Made by a program: the position numbers and the translations under genes. DNA of 64,000 nt from Dendrolimus kikuchii. Taxonomy: Eukaryota > Arthropoda > Insecta > Lepidoptera > Lasiocampidae. The notes beneath the pieces were generated by a model. The model did no database searches. It saw only the letters and a program-made list of their open reading frames with translations, and was not told the DNA's origin. Of this stretch, positions 22,440-33,874 are shown piece by piece (position 1 is the first letter of the stretch; every line of letters begins with the position of its first letter). The stretch covers positions 9,551,388 through 9,615,387 of the forward strand of contig CM034406.1 of assembly GCA_019925095.2 (NCBI GenBank), written 5' to 3'.

Positions 22440-22730
22440 ATATAAATAAATTAAAACAGCACATAAATATCCCACTGCTGAGCTCGAGCCTCTCATTATA
22501 GGGGAACGGACAGTATACCCGCCACGCTTGTGTCCAAGGCGGCTTGGCAGGTTTGACACATCGGTTATCACGATGTTTTCCTTCACTGTTGTTAGCACGT
22601 GGTAATTGTAACAATATGCACATTAGGTCAGAAAACTGCTTAAGTGGTGCATGCGTTCCGGCCAGGATCGAACCTGCGCCCTTTGAGTTTGGGACGCGTG
22701 CGCTAGCCAGTACGCTACCACGACTTATAA
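22440..22730 (-). mobile_element. tRNA-headed SINE, near full length
   Basis: The minus strand starts GTCGTGGTAGCGTACTGGCT (box A-like) with GGTTCGATCC (box B) about 45 nt later, then a body with GGCCGGAACGCATGCACC and TTGTTACAATTACCACGTGC, ending AGCAGTGGGATATTTATGTG before an AT-rich end. The tRNA-like head would supply an internal Pol III promoter. It abuts the Helitron end at 22435. Related copy at 9365-9595. Confidence 0.8.
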
Positions 22731-23640
22731 GGCTATCAATTATTATACAACACTAAACGTGGCTGTGGCATTCTGAAGATGATATATAATATAAATAAAA
22801 CAAACCGTTACTGACTTAATATATTTACGAATTACGTTATTGCCATCTGTCTTAAAATTACGTCAGCTACAAGATTAATCAATTTACCGTCACCTAAGAA
22901 CACTCCATAGGTTTGCTAAATATTATATAATCTATTTATTGATCTTCTTGATTTCCTGTAAAAGGTATATTTGTTTAGCACCTAATGGTTCCTTATTAAA
23001 TATGCGATATATATTGTTGTGCATATATGTTACGATATATAATATATTGTTTTTCTTTACATCATTTTCATACATTACAAATAAGATATTTGCAATGAAT
23101 TACATTATTTATTGATGTTCAAATGTCTTACACAACTTAAGCCACATCTAAAGTTAGATATTACAGTAGTAAAGGCACAATTTAACTAAAAAAATATTTA
23201 AAAAAATTATCTTATAAGAAAAAATAGTTATATATACAAATATCACATATTGAAGAAGAACATATCGCAAGCAAACCTACTCTATCTAATCCTCCATGGA
23301 CAAGCGTGGTGTCGTGACGATATGTTTCTTGTTGATTCAGTTGATTGTATTTCGAGACAGTAAAGCTAGAGAGCAATATGATATGGTTAAACTGTTTAGG
23401 GGGTGGTTGATGTTTATAAATAGATATGTATTCTAAATTTAGTACACCAAATACCTAACGATTTTCTAGAAAAATCGAACTTAAGCACCAGAAAATTCCA
23501 TTAATCAGATGATAAAGGCAATTTATCTGTAAGTTTCGCTATATATGTATTATGTACAAGTATTGTACAATTTCACGCTCCTGATACTGAAGTAATTTAT
23601 AGAATGTTTGTGCCAATCTACAAAACGATGCGCAATAACC
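22731..23640. other. AT-rich intron, nothing recognised
   Basis: No coding motif or element end seen. Confidence 0.5.
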
Positions 23641-24012
23641 TTCCAACTAAGTGGTATTCATTAGTAGAGAGGATTCCTTTTATATTACAGACATAAACAT
23701 AATAGCGTATACAGAATTGACGTCTTTGAAATGTGGTGTATGTAGGTGTCGGATGTTACAAATTCCTTGTACAGCTCCGAATGCTTTCATACCGGAAGAG
23801 CTCAAGAGTAGAAATTACCGGAGGTTCAACAGTATGACAGATACTAAAGTCCTTTGGCCACATAGTCCGGATCCGAAAGAATCCCGATAATATAGAAGGT
23901 CTTGTGGTCATTATGTTAACAACCATCTCGCCAAAACAAAGAGACACACTAGAAAAATGAACTCTATTCTAAATGTGATTAGTGTCAAATCGAGATGATT
24001 TCATACTAAATC
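23640..24012 (+). mobile_element. LINE 3'-end fragment
   Basis: Near 23850 a frame reads KSFGHIVR then RKNPDNIEGLVV, the post-RT C-terminal motif of CR1/L2/RTE-like LINEs. From 23905 to 24012 the sequence is almost identical, in inverted orientation, to 26728-26830, the 3' end of another LINE copy. Confidence 0.6.
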
Positions 24013-24289
24013 AAAATTCCAATAGTATTATTACTGTTATAAAAATCTTTTTCATTTTTATAACGTAACTAGTATTTGCCTTCGACTTCATTTTCATTAC
24101 TTAGATAGCAAAGATTAAAGTTATTTTATCAATATGTAAAATTGAATAAATATTTAATATGACAATACATGAATCCTGGATATATTCATAAACTCCCGAT
24201 ATTTGTAATTTACTAAAGACTTATTCAACTACAGATGTTTCTTCACTAAGGATTTCTAATAATTACAGACAGTGTCTTGTGATTTGCGA

Positions 24290-25815
24290 ACATTGCGTCA
24301 AAGTTGATCTAGTGGTTTGGAAGTGGAAGGAAATCCCGGGAAATCTCAAGAGTCCCAATATGGTCATGTATAAAAATGTCATAAAGTATTAAACTATGCT
24401 GTAATAAGAGTAACACGAATAGTTTTCATGCTATATCTAGGCGCATTATTCCCAAGAAAATTTTGGAACTTTCCGTCACTAAAGTATAGGAGTAAAAACA
24501 TGAAAAAGTGAATCCGGTTTCCTGAAAAATTACACTAGAATTCCCATGATATTAGCTTTTTCAGCATTTAAGTAAAAAATGTCTGTATAATAGTGAAAAC
24601 CTCATAGAAATTAACATATTTATGAAAAAAAAAACATTAATTGTTTCAATTTTCCATCAATCAAACAATTGGATCCCAATTGGTTTTTTTAATAGCTTCA
24701 ATGTACAGACAAAGCTATTTTACAATATTAACTTAATTTTAACATTTCATTTGACATAATACACTATGTATATGTGAGTATATTTTCTATGTATATGTGA
24801 GTTTGTTGAAATATCTACTAAAGAGTTTCAATACATAAGAAATTTAGAATTCGAGATAAACCTTTTTTTATCAGCAATGAATAATTGATGTTTCTTGGAT
24901 ACTATTTTAATGTCTAATACGTATATGAATTCTCATGATCTATACTGAGATCATACTATACATATATATAATATACCCCAGTCATTGAAAAAAGCTTAAT
25001 CTAACGTTCTGGTGAAATCGTATCGGAATCAGCCAATTTTTATGCAGTATAACGACTTTAAACCACTCCAAGGAAGTTTTCGCGGGGTTCCCGGAATATA
25101 AACTAACAAAGCATTCGGAAAAGAACGTAAACCATCGTTTTAGTATCAATTGAATCTGAATCAACTAATTGTTATGCAAATAAATAATTTATACTTTTTC
25201 TATTTTTACTTATTTGAAAAAGAAAGTGCATTGTGTTTTAGTATAAGCTAATTTATATGCATACTAACCACTAGAAACCACCCTCGGGAAAATTTCCGTG
25301 AGATGCCCAGGACACAAAGTATTGCTGTATTTAAAAAATAATGTATCGTGTCTAAAATCGTGTAAGAATAAATAAACTAATTTGTAAGCGTCCTAACAAC
25401 TTTAACCAGCTCCTGAGAAAATTCGCGGGATCCCCAGGATAAAAAGTATCACAGATTTAATTTCAGAAAATTTGCTATCAATGAGTAAAAACATCGCATC
25501 GAAATAAGAAAGCTTTTTTTTATTCTGGCCTCTTTAAACCGTTCCCGGAAAATTTCCCGTGCGATTCCGGAATAAAAGGTAGCGCAGAATTTAAGTGTGA
25601 GAATTTGCTCACGATCAGCGAAAATCGAATCGCAATCGGCCTAGTAGTTTTTACGTAAATCCCGAACAAACAGAAAAACCGACTAACAGACAAGAAATCT
25701 AAAAAAAATCATCGTGTCTCCATCGTTTATATAGTCTATTCCAATTGTGTTTTTTTTTAATAACTTCAATGTAGAGAGACGACATATTTAGCATATTATA
25801 ATATTATAGACTATC
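24290..25815 (+). repeat. Degenerate tandem/dispersed repeat with GGGAAATTYCCSGG-type units
   Basis: At least four diverged units of about 130-180 bp recur, each with an element like CTCC..GAAAATTTCCGTGGGATTCC, a following ACAAAGTA/TAAAAGTAGCGCAG segment, and ATCGCATCGGAATCAGCC. The tail TTTTTTTAATAGCTTCAATG occurs twice (about 24680 and 25755). A further copy lies at 59000-59480. There is no coding sequence. Possibly the interior of an old non-autonomous transposon. Confidence 0.6.
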
Positions 25816-26727
25816 GTCTGCCCGCGAAACTTCCTTCGCGTTTCCATGATGATGATACATTTGATAGTCAAGTATGTTTGAACAGTTCTTTATGGTGGTT
25901 AAAGAAGCGTTCAAACTTACTCTAACTCTCTATGAATAAGACAGTTAGTATTTAGTAAAAACGAAAACTCAAAGCTGAAAAGCAGTGTCATCAAGTATTA
26001 AAGAATGTAAACAAAAGTATGAAAAACCTGATTTAATTAAGAGAACTGAAATATCTGGTTAGAAACAGGAACTTGAGACTATTTATAAAATTTGTAGGTT
26101 AATAATATATCTTTAGTTAGCTGGGCTCGGCTAATATCTCTGTTCCATCTGAAATAATATTATAGTTAGGTACTGTGGCCAAATGCAACTTAGTTATAAA
26201 GTTAAAATGAACGCCGTTATTAATTGGCTATATTAGAGTATATATGTCATGGTTAAATTGTACAGACCGTTAGATTATAATCTATCTCGAGAGCTATTGA
26301 AATATTGTGAACCGGAACAAACTGCTTACAATTTAACGCATTATTTCCCGATAGATTATAATCTATCGACGTGAAATCGTTCTGTGTCCATAGAGTTAGT
26401 AATAAAACATAGGTGGGTCAGTCAAAAATACTAAAGATTCGATCTCTGCCCTTATGGGTTAGAAGTTTTAACAATGTTTGTAAGTAGTCAATAAGTGATA
26501 CTTCCAATCCCAGTGTTTACCCTCGATTAAACGTAATAAATATTATTATGCACATATCATCCTCTTCGTCAATCACACTGCTGGATCAGGAGTTTTTTTT
26601 AAGTTTCAAACGTCTTCAGAATTGATTTCATTAATTTCACATTAGGAAAGAAAGGTGCTTTTCATTCAATGCAAATTTAGCAATAAGTAATTCAATTTGA
26701 AATACATAATTCGAAATACAATTTTGG
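25816..26727. other. Intron, mostly unassigned; two AT-rich palindromes
   Basis: AT-rich sequence without coding motifs. Contains TAGATTATAATCTA at 26271-26284 and a perfect 20-bp palindrome at 26349-26368. Confidence 0.5.
26271..26368. repeat. Paired AT-rich palindromes
   Basis: TAGATTATAATCTA (26271-26284) and CGATAGATTATAATCTATCG (26349-26368) share the core and lie 64 bp apart. Confidence 0.8.
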
Positions 26728-27110
26728 TTTAGTATGAAATCATCTCGATTTGACACTAATCACATTTAGAATAGAGTTCATTTTTCTAGTGTGTCTCTTT
26801 GTTTTGGCGAGATGGTTGTTAACATAATCGCGTATTTTGAGAAGGTTCAATCTGTATCCACGCAGGTGTTTATAATTATCATCATCCTTTAAGCGCTGTG
26901 CTCTTGTTGGTAGAGCTTCCTCCAATCTTCTCTAAGTGCCAGTTGTTTTACTTCTTTGTACGACACGACACTTACTTTTTCCTTTATTTGATCCATGAAT
27001 GCTCGCCTTAACCTTCCCTTACTTGTCCTTGCTTCTTTGCCTTCAATTAACGTGCTTAAAAAGATTTCTTGTTGTAGCAAATGGCTAAACATCTTACCCC
27101 TCCTTTCTTC
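26728..27110 (-). mobile_element. 5'-truncated LINE 3' end
   Basis: The minus strand from 27092 reads FSHLLQQEIFLSTLIEGK, RLRRAFMDQIKEKVSVVSY and LALREDWRKLYQQEHSA then stop, the C-terminal signature of an RTE/L2-like ORF2 family common in insects. About 190 bp of 3' UTR follow. The last 105 bp recur inverted at 23905-24012. Confidence 0.75.
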
Positions 27111-28984
27111 CAGTTTTTAAAATTGTGCGCTGATTAATATATAAGTATAAATATCAGCCCTAATTCTTTTTAATGTTTTTCTTCAATCAATAAATCAATC
27201 AGCCTTTATTTGCAAAAACAGAGGTACATGAATAGGTATTACATAATATAGTTTCCAGTATGTTTTGTCATTTACATGACGTGCAAATACTAACTCACTA
27301 AATGTCTTGAAGCTAGAACCCCACACTAATGTTTCCAAATTAACTTCAGTAAATACAATGTCAAAAAATAAAAAAGATGTGTAAAAATGATTAAAAACAA
27401 GTGTTAAAGTATCAAATTTAAAAATTTCAATGTCATTATCTTATTTTATTGTATTCTCATTAATATATTCGTCTACACTATAGTATAATCTATTCTTCTA
27501 TTCTTGTATCTTAATTATTCACTTTTATTTATTTCTAATGTTCTGAGTATTGAATTGTAATTATCTACTGTAATCGCTAATCTCTGCGTTTATGGTCCAC
27601 GTGCAGGTTTAAACATTAATATAAAACCATTGACGTTGCTGATAATACAAAAAAAAAACTGATCTAGCTCAGATTAAGGAAACCGCCTTACAATTCCGAA
27701 TTTCCTGAACAAAGTTACCAAATTAATCTTTGATATTTAATATCGGGCTCCACTTGAAATTTATAGGTAAAAATTTCGATTCGAATTAAAGACAAATAAC
27801 TTCGACGAGTTTTGCAACCTTGAATTTTCTTTCATTTCTTTTTTATTTCTTGTTATAAGTGACATAAGCACATTTAAAAAATATAGAAGTACTTTACATA
27901 TACAAATGTAAGCTTGTTTTTATTACCCGTCGCACTCAAAGCGACTTGATGTTCTGTTAAATGAATTTATTAGTTTTAATTATTACACTTGATTACCGGA
28001 ATATAATGAGCTGAATATTATATTAACTAGTTGGATAGTATTTCGGAATAGTTATTAGCAATGATGCTGTCATCGTTGAATGAATTTTTATTTGTAGAGA
28101 TATAGATTATATTGCTCAATAGGTGGTAACAATGTCATATGGTCTCACTGTATTCGATATACATGATCATGATTTAGATGTTATTTAATAAGTGCGGCGA
28201 CAAGCTGAAATTTAGTAAAAAATATTTTATATAAAAGTATGCAGCAAAAGTTACATATGACATGGTGTGTCATATGCGTTTTACTTAAGTTCAGATTGAC
28301 GATTAGTAAATAATAAAAAAAAACTGTTTTATGCACTTCACCGACTTTAGACTAGAGTTACTCCTTTATTTTTACAAACTATGAGGGATGAAATAATTGT
28401 AAACAAATCTATATCACACTGGCAAAGTTTGACAAAGAACTAAGCGTATATACAAAAGCCCAATTAAACCCACCAAGCATACCATCTCGCATGGCCAGAG
28501 ATTCCTAAATAACTTTGTAAATAGGCGATTTTAACATACTTCTTCATGTCATACATTCTACAAGATATTCTACTTGATTCTGCATCATCTATCTTTGTCC
28601 TACATAACATGGACCAGAATTACCTAATTTCGTGACGGACGTAATAAACCACCTCATTTTTATAGTTGTTATTTGGTTCTTTTATTCCGCTGCTCTCGAT
28701 AAAACTTAATGTGTCATTAGACTCAGTGTATACTAAATACTGTACTAACGCCGAGAGCAAAAAAATTTTGAAATGTTGAAAATAGCCGAGTTTGTAAATG
28801 TTCATAAATCTTCAAAATGTTTGTATTGAATCACTGAATATGTACATAAACAGCTGAGACCCTTACTATAAAGACTGAATCTCGAACTCTCAATATGAAG
28901 CCGAGTAAAAGATGCCGATCTCGAAATAGGTTACCGATTGCGCCGCAGTGCGTTACGAGAACTCAGTATTAAATAAAATTAAAT
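27111..28984. other. AT-rich intron, nothing firm
   Basis: About 27190-27300 (aatcaatcagcctttatttgc) resembles a LINE 3' end in reverse orientation but is too short to classify. No genes seen. Confidence 0.45.
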
Positions 28985-29155
28985 TAAGATAGATAGATAA
29001 CACTAGATAGAATAGAATAGATAACACTTTATTGTACACCATTACAGAAAACACAGAAAAACTTATAGCCTAAAAATATTCTAAATGTGCACAATGGGCG
29101 GTCTTATCGCTAAGAAGCGATCTCTTCCAGACAACCCGTGGCAGGAATAAAACAG
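28985..29155 (-). mobile_element. LINE 3' UTR fragment (GAAGAGATCGCTT..AGCGATAAG tail)
   Basis: The minus strand reads GTCTGGAAGAGATCGCTTCTTAGCG..., then GTACAATAAAGTGTTATC. It has a small stem (GATCGCTT / AAGCGAT-like) and a poly-A signal. The same 3' UTR block occurs on the plus strand at 51960-52010. Confidence 0.7.
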
Positions 29156-29339
29156 ATTATATTTGTCAAAAGTGGTATACATAAATATCATAGGATATGC
29201 AGTTACTTACATTATACTTTATTCATTAATAAACATATAAGTATGTAAAATATTATATAAGTAAGAATTATGCTTAATAGACATATATAAATACACCTAT
29301 TGATATTACAGACATATATATAAACATATACATAACTAC

Positions 29340-29560
29340 ATGTAAAAATATAAAACATCACAAATTAAAATTAGTTACACTTGTGTTATGGGTAATATAC
29401 AACGGACTACTCTGGGGCCGATCCCAGACATCCAGACCATAGTAAATAACGGAGAAAATACGTTTCCGAAATTTACCATACCAGGAATCGAACCCGGAGC
29501 CTCTATGTTGCAGTGGAGTAGGCCGGCAAAGGCTTAGCCCGCTCAACCACAGAGGCCGTC
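29340..29560 (-). mobile_element. tRNA-headed SINE (second type)
   Basis: The minus-strand head GGCCTCTGTGGTTGAGCGGG...GGGTTCGATTCCTGG has box A- and box B-like motifs, followed by a body TTATTTACTATGGTCTGGAT and TATTACCCATAACACAAGTG. Body copies recur at 42243-42405 (+) and 48460-48565 (-). Confidence 0.75.
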
Positions 29561-29758
29561 TATTTAATTTAATTATATTTTAATATTTAATTTAATAGTA
29601 TTTCATTAAATTAATTTATTTATTAAGGACACACGCATACCATAAGCTTATAACCATAATGCTTTTCTTAATTTGACTTTTTTATTTACGTAGACTCCGT
29701 CCATACTATTATTTCGTCTAAGATAAACAGTAATAAAGTCATAAGCTAAACTTAAAAT

Positions 29759-29957
29759 GCAGACGGCCCACTTGAAGGAAAGCGGTTATATCGCCTATGG
29801 ACATTTGCAACACCAAAGGTGCTATAAATGCGCTGCTGCTCTCTTAACTGGAACCTGGTCGGTAATGCCGGAACACAACTCAAGGTTGTTATGGCGACAT
29901 GCTTTAGACCAGGGCTGGTAGCCATCCAGTCGGGCAAATGCCCTACCACCTGGCTGT
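29759..29957 (-). mobile_element. SINE, S1 family, truncated at both ends
   Basis: Matches S1 from GCAGACGGCCCACTTGA through CCTACCACCTGGCTGT. The poly-A/ATTGCAGGAGTTCAGCA end and the CCGTGCAGG head are missing. Confidence 0.7.
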
Positions 29958-32529
29958 CGATTGCTTTGATGAGAGTCTGAGACCGGCTCCAGACTTGTCC
30001 GTTGTATACTTCCCATGACTTGCTTAGTTTGGAAACATTATGATGTGTAATATGGTATTTGCCGATTTCTTTTTTAAATAGATAAAAGTAAGTATATAAT
30101 GTTCGATGTTTATACTTTATACGGATTCTTATACGTTTAACTATATTTGTACTTAACATATGCATAATATTGACATTAATTAATTAAATTATTAGTATAT
30201 TCTCACTTGAATTGTAAGTGCTGTGCACTCCTTTAATGGGTCCACACATCAGAACTTTTATATTAAACGATTTGTAATGTAACATAATAATGTGTGTGCT
30301 GTTGATATGCCTTTAATAAATAAATAAATAGGGATAAAGTTAGCGCACCATTTTGTGAAAATCAAATTGACGACAATATTATGTTTGCAACGCTGGTACT
30401 GTGACCTCGCGGTACAAAGAGAACAATGTCGTATGATTTATTTGTGTTCCGAACCTCGTTCAAAATGTTTGTGGGGTTTTAACTTGAATGGAATACGGTG
30501 ATAAAAGAATACACACATATATATACATAAATTTTATCACCCAGAAATGCGAAGCATTTTAAGGCTCTCCTTTTTTTATAAATCATCAAGAAATCACCTG
30601 CCGTATTGAGTATGATAATAATAAGGCTAAAACTAAAACTGAAACTTGTAAGTCAGGGAAGCTCAAGCATTTTCCGGAATCATAAGCCTTCGCCTATCCC
30701 TGATATTTAAAGTACTTATACATCTGTCCATAATAATAAAAGGTTGCGTAGGATCGTCCACTATTTTGGTCATTTGGCTTTAAAATATTAGAAAATATGA
30801 CGAAAATACTGCTCAAAAACCACTCCACAAACTTTGTTCTAACAAACCTCTGTTTTTTCCGAATTTTCCAAAGTTTAAACAAAAAGAAGTCATGTTTTTT
30901 ATACCTGGACGTACATAAATACCCTCTCAATTAATTATAATAAAAAATAATAAAGAACATCGTTATGATTTTTTTTTCCAGCCTAATACAAATGTCTAAT
31001 GATATCTATTTATCCGACACGTCTATATATAGCGAAAAAAATCGTCCCTTATTACATATACATATTTGCCATTCCTTAGTTTATAGTTTTTCAGAAATTT
31101 TACTAGCTAGGTAGGTAGCTAGGTAGTCACTGTATATACTTCGTTTAGTTTACACTTTTTGCCAATTTTCATACGTGCTTCCAGTGCTTTCGGACAAAAA
31201 ATAATTTTACATACACACATGAGGACTGCATAACGGTGCATTTTGGCCAAAATATCTACGAAACCTAAAAACATATAATCTGGCTATAAGTTGATAAGAG
31301 TCGTAGCACGTGTAGGATATTAATTGTTTTAAGCAAGAATAACTTATCGTAGCTTCGTAGCACACAGCTGATGAAGCTGTTGTATGAGAAATTAGCATAG
31401 TGACGTGACACACGAGCCTGGGTGTTCGGAAATTGTCGGCGTGTTTTCGGTACTCGGATACTTCGGGTTCAAAAATGATTCAACAATCCAATTATGTATT
31501 TGTGTAGAAAATCTCAACTTTTCTAATGTCCGTGATTTATCTCGGATAATGCTAGTGTTAGTGACTGTGACCATATGCGACTTACTTATAGCGTTAAAAA
31601 ATAACGTCGTTTATTATTACCTACATTAGTACATAAACTACATACACATGAGTTATGTGTCAATTTTCAACTTCATTAACAACGACGATCTTAAATAACG
31701 CATTAAACCTTAGCTACATCTGCGTAAAACAGTCACTAACACTAACATTATCCCAGATGTATGTTGGGGCCGTACTTGCGATAGTGTTAAAGGTATTGAT
31801 TATGGCCGAATGCGTCTTATTTTAAAGCATTACAAGTAACGCCGCTATCGAATAGCAACATTAGTATATATATACACATTATCTGTCAATATGTAACGTA
31901 ATTAACAATTAGTAATAAATTGTTACATGAAAGGTGAAAGTCACCTATTAAGCACAAGATGGTTTGGCGCACGAGCGTAGCAAGGGCACTAATGGTTTGA
32001 GTGCCTAAATAGGCCTTTCACTCGAAGTTAATACTCTGCATTACATTTTGAATATGCGAAAAGTTCATAAACACTGATTAGTTAAACAAACAACTACTTC
32101 ACTAATGAAATCAGGTGTTAAATCCATATCTAAATCTGATGAACTCATTTAATACGTCACATATGAAACGTCATTTATTAGTGAAAAGTAATTTATAAGT
32201 ATAAAATGTTGTTACAAAATTGTTAATATTCTTTAATTACAATTTATTGGTTCTAGGCTGTAAAATAATTGTGTCGAAGTTAAAGAGACCAATAACAACA
32301 CGCCCACTCTACCGTCGGAACTTCTAAGTATTTATTTATCAAGACACTGGCAATTAATTTAGTTTTCCTTACATCTGTTTTAGATAGACATTATTCAAAT
32401 TTTAATTAAACAACAGAATCCATCGTGATCAATTTGTTATGGAACAGATTTATAAGACGCCAGCCAATAATTTATTAAAATCAAACACATTCAAAATATT
32501 CAATCTTTGTAATATAAGACGATGAACGT
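29958..32529. other. AT-rich intron, nothing recognised
   Basis: Short open frames lack known domains. A weak inverted similarity at about 31930-32035 (GGTGAAAGTCACCTATTAAGCAC against GTGCCTAAATAGGCCTTTCAC) may be a decayed MITE. Confidence 0.45.
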
Positions 32530-33095
32530 TTTTTTAGTTGCGAAGCTGCCAAACAGGCTGGTGATGGTCCATGTAATGAAAAGTGGTTACCGTCGCCTAT
32601 AGATGTCTACAACACCAGGAGAGTGATGTCGTTGTATTTCCAGTTTCTAGGATACGATAGAGGAGATGGGATTAAGGAAATGGGATATAAAGGGAGGGTA
32701 TATGGGAATGGGACAGGAGGAATGGGATAGAGAGGATGGGGTAGAATGAATGAGATAGAGAGAATGGGATAGGGGGATGGGATAGAGAGATCGAGTAGAA
32801 GGAATAGGTAGTATAGAGGGGATGTAATAGGGGAATGGGATAGAAGGAATGGAATAGGGGAATAGGACAGAGGGGATGAGAATGGATGTATAGGATAGAG
32901 GTTGGATAGGAGGAATGGGACAGAGGTGATGGAATAAGGGAATAAAATATAAGGGTCAGATAGGAGGAATGGGATAGAATAGGGGAATAGGACAGAGGGG
33001 TCGGATAGGAGGAATGAGATAGGAAATATAAGATAAGAGGAGGAGGAAATCTACCATTGGAGCTCTCACTTATCATACGAAACACGACTAACTCA
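32530..33095 (-). mobile_element. SINE-like element, S2 family, with expanded low-complexity core
   Basis: The minus strand starts at about 33095 with TTAGTCGTGTTTCGTATGAT, passes about 350 bp of degenerate CCCATTCCTCCTATCC-type repeats, and ends GGTGTTGTAGACATCTATAGGCGACGGTAACC and a short A-run at 32531-32537 (quoted in part as the family tail). The purine/pyrimidine-asymmetric core gives a spurious open frame on the minus strand. Confidence 0.75.
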
Positions 33096-33874
33096 AGACT
33101 AATAGTTTCACACCGATATTCTGCAAGAGCATGGTACCTACACCGATCGAGTCGGCCCAACGAACTGTGAACAAGATAATAATTCCAGCATGGCTCTATC
33201 AAGTCAAAAACAATTTAGAAGCACGAGACAATTTTTTGTGGTTAGTATAAAGTTTCAATACGTAAAGAAGCTCAAAAAGAAGCAAAAATATCCTGTTGGT
33301 ACATACCAGAGGTAACAAAAGGGATTTACCAAGAATGGAGACAGGTAATAATGTATATAAATTAATTTCATTAGTAAGAAAATGTGTAATACGGCCTCGG
33401 AACACTGAAATGAGTTTTCCGAGCTTGTCGCGGCTGGAGGACAATTTAATTTTACTTATAAATCTTCTCGAGGAAAATACTTGCCCATCGAACGAGGCAA
33501 ACACTGGATAACCATATTTTAATATTAAGCATCACAAATAATGAATTATTGAAATACGCGGAGCATACCGTAAATATTCAAATGGCCAAAAATAACAGAG
33601 TCGTAGAAAAACATTTAAATGCTTCTGTTTATATTGTTTAGAAAAAGTTCATTCATATTCATATTAAGATTAATTCTTATTAATATATATATAAAATACT
33701 TATATATTTTTATTTTATTGGCATAGATATGCCAATAAAATAAAAATATATATGAAAAACAGTTTTTAGATTTGTTTGTCAGTTTTTCTGAAAGTTTATC
33801 TCGAATAAGATCCGAAACGACAGTGCGATTTATTGTGATTTTAGGAATTTAAACACAAGTTATGAATATAAGCA
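33096..33874. other. Unassigned intron sequence with a perfect palindrome
   Basis: Open frames on both strands at 33.2-33.5 kb overlap each other and show no domain. A 25-bp-arm palindrome lies at 33701-33752. Confidence 0.45.
33701..33752. repeat. Perfect palindrome, 25-bp arms, 2-nt spacer
   Basis: Left arm 33701-33725, spacer GA, right arm 33728-33752, no mismatches. Core TTGGCATA/TATGCCAA within AT-rich arms. Could extrude as a cruciform. Confidence 0.95.

Noticed and set aside
22640..22730. tRNA gene on the minus strand
   Set aside because: Box A and box B are present, but it continues into a repeated SINE body and lacks a closed acceptor stem; a related copy exists at 9.4-9.6 kb.
29490..29560. 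Functional tRNA gene
   Set aside because: The sequence is the head of a second SINE type whose body recurs at 42.2 and 48.5 kb.
32672..33202. 176-codon Ser/Pro/Leu-rich minus frame
   Set aside because: Translation of the low-complexity core of an S2 SINE-like element.
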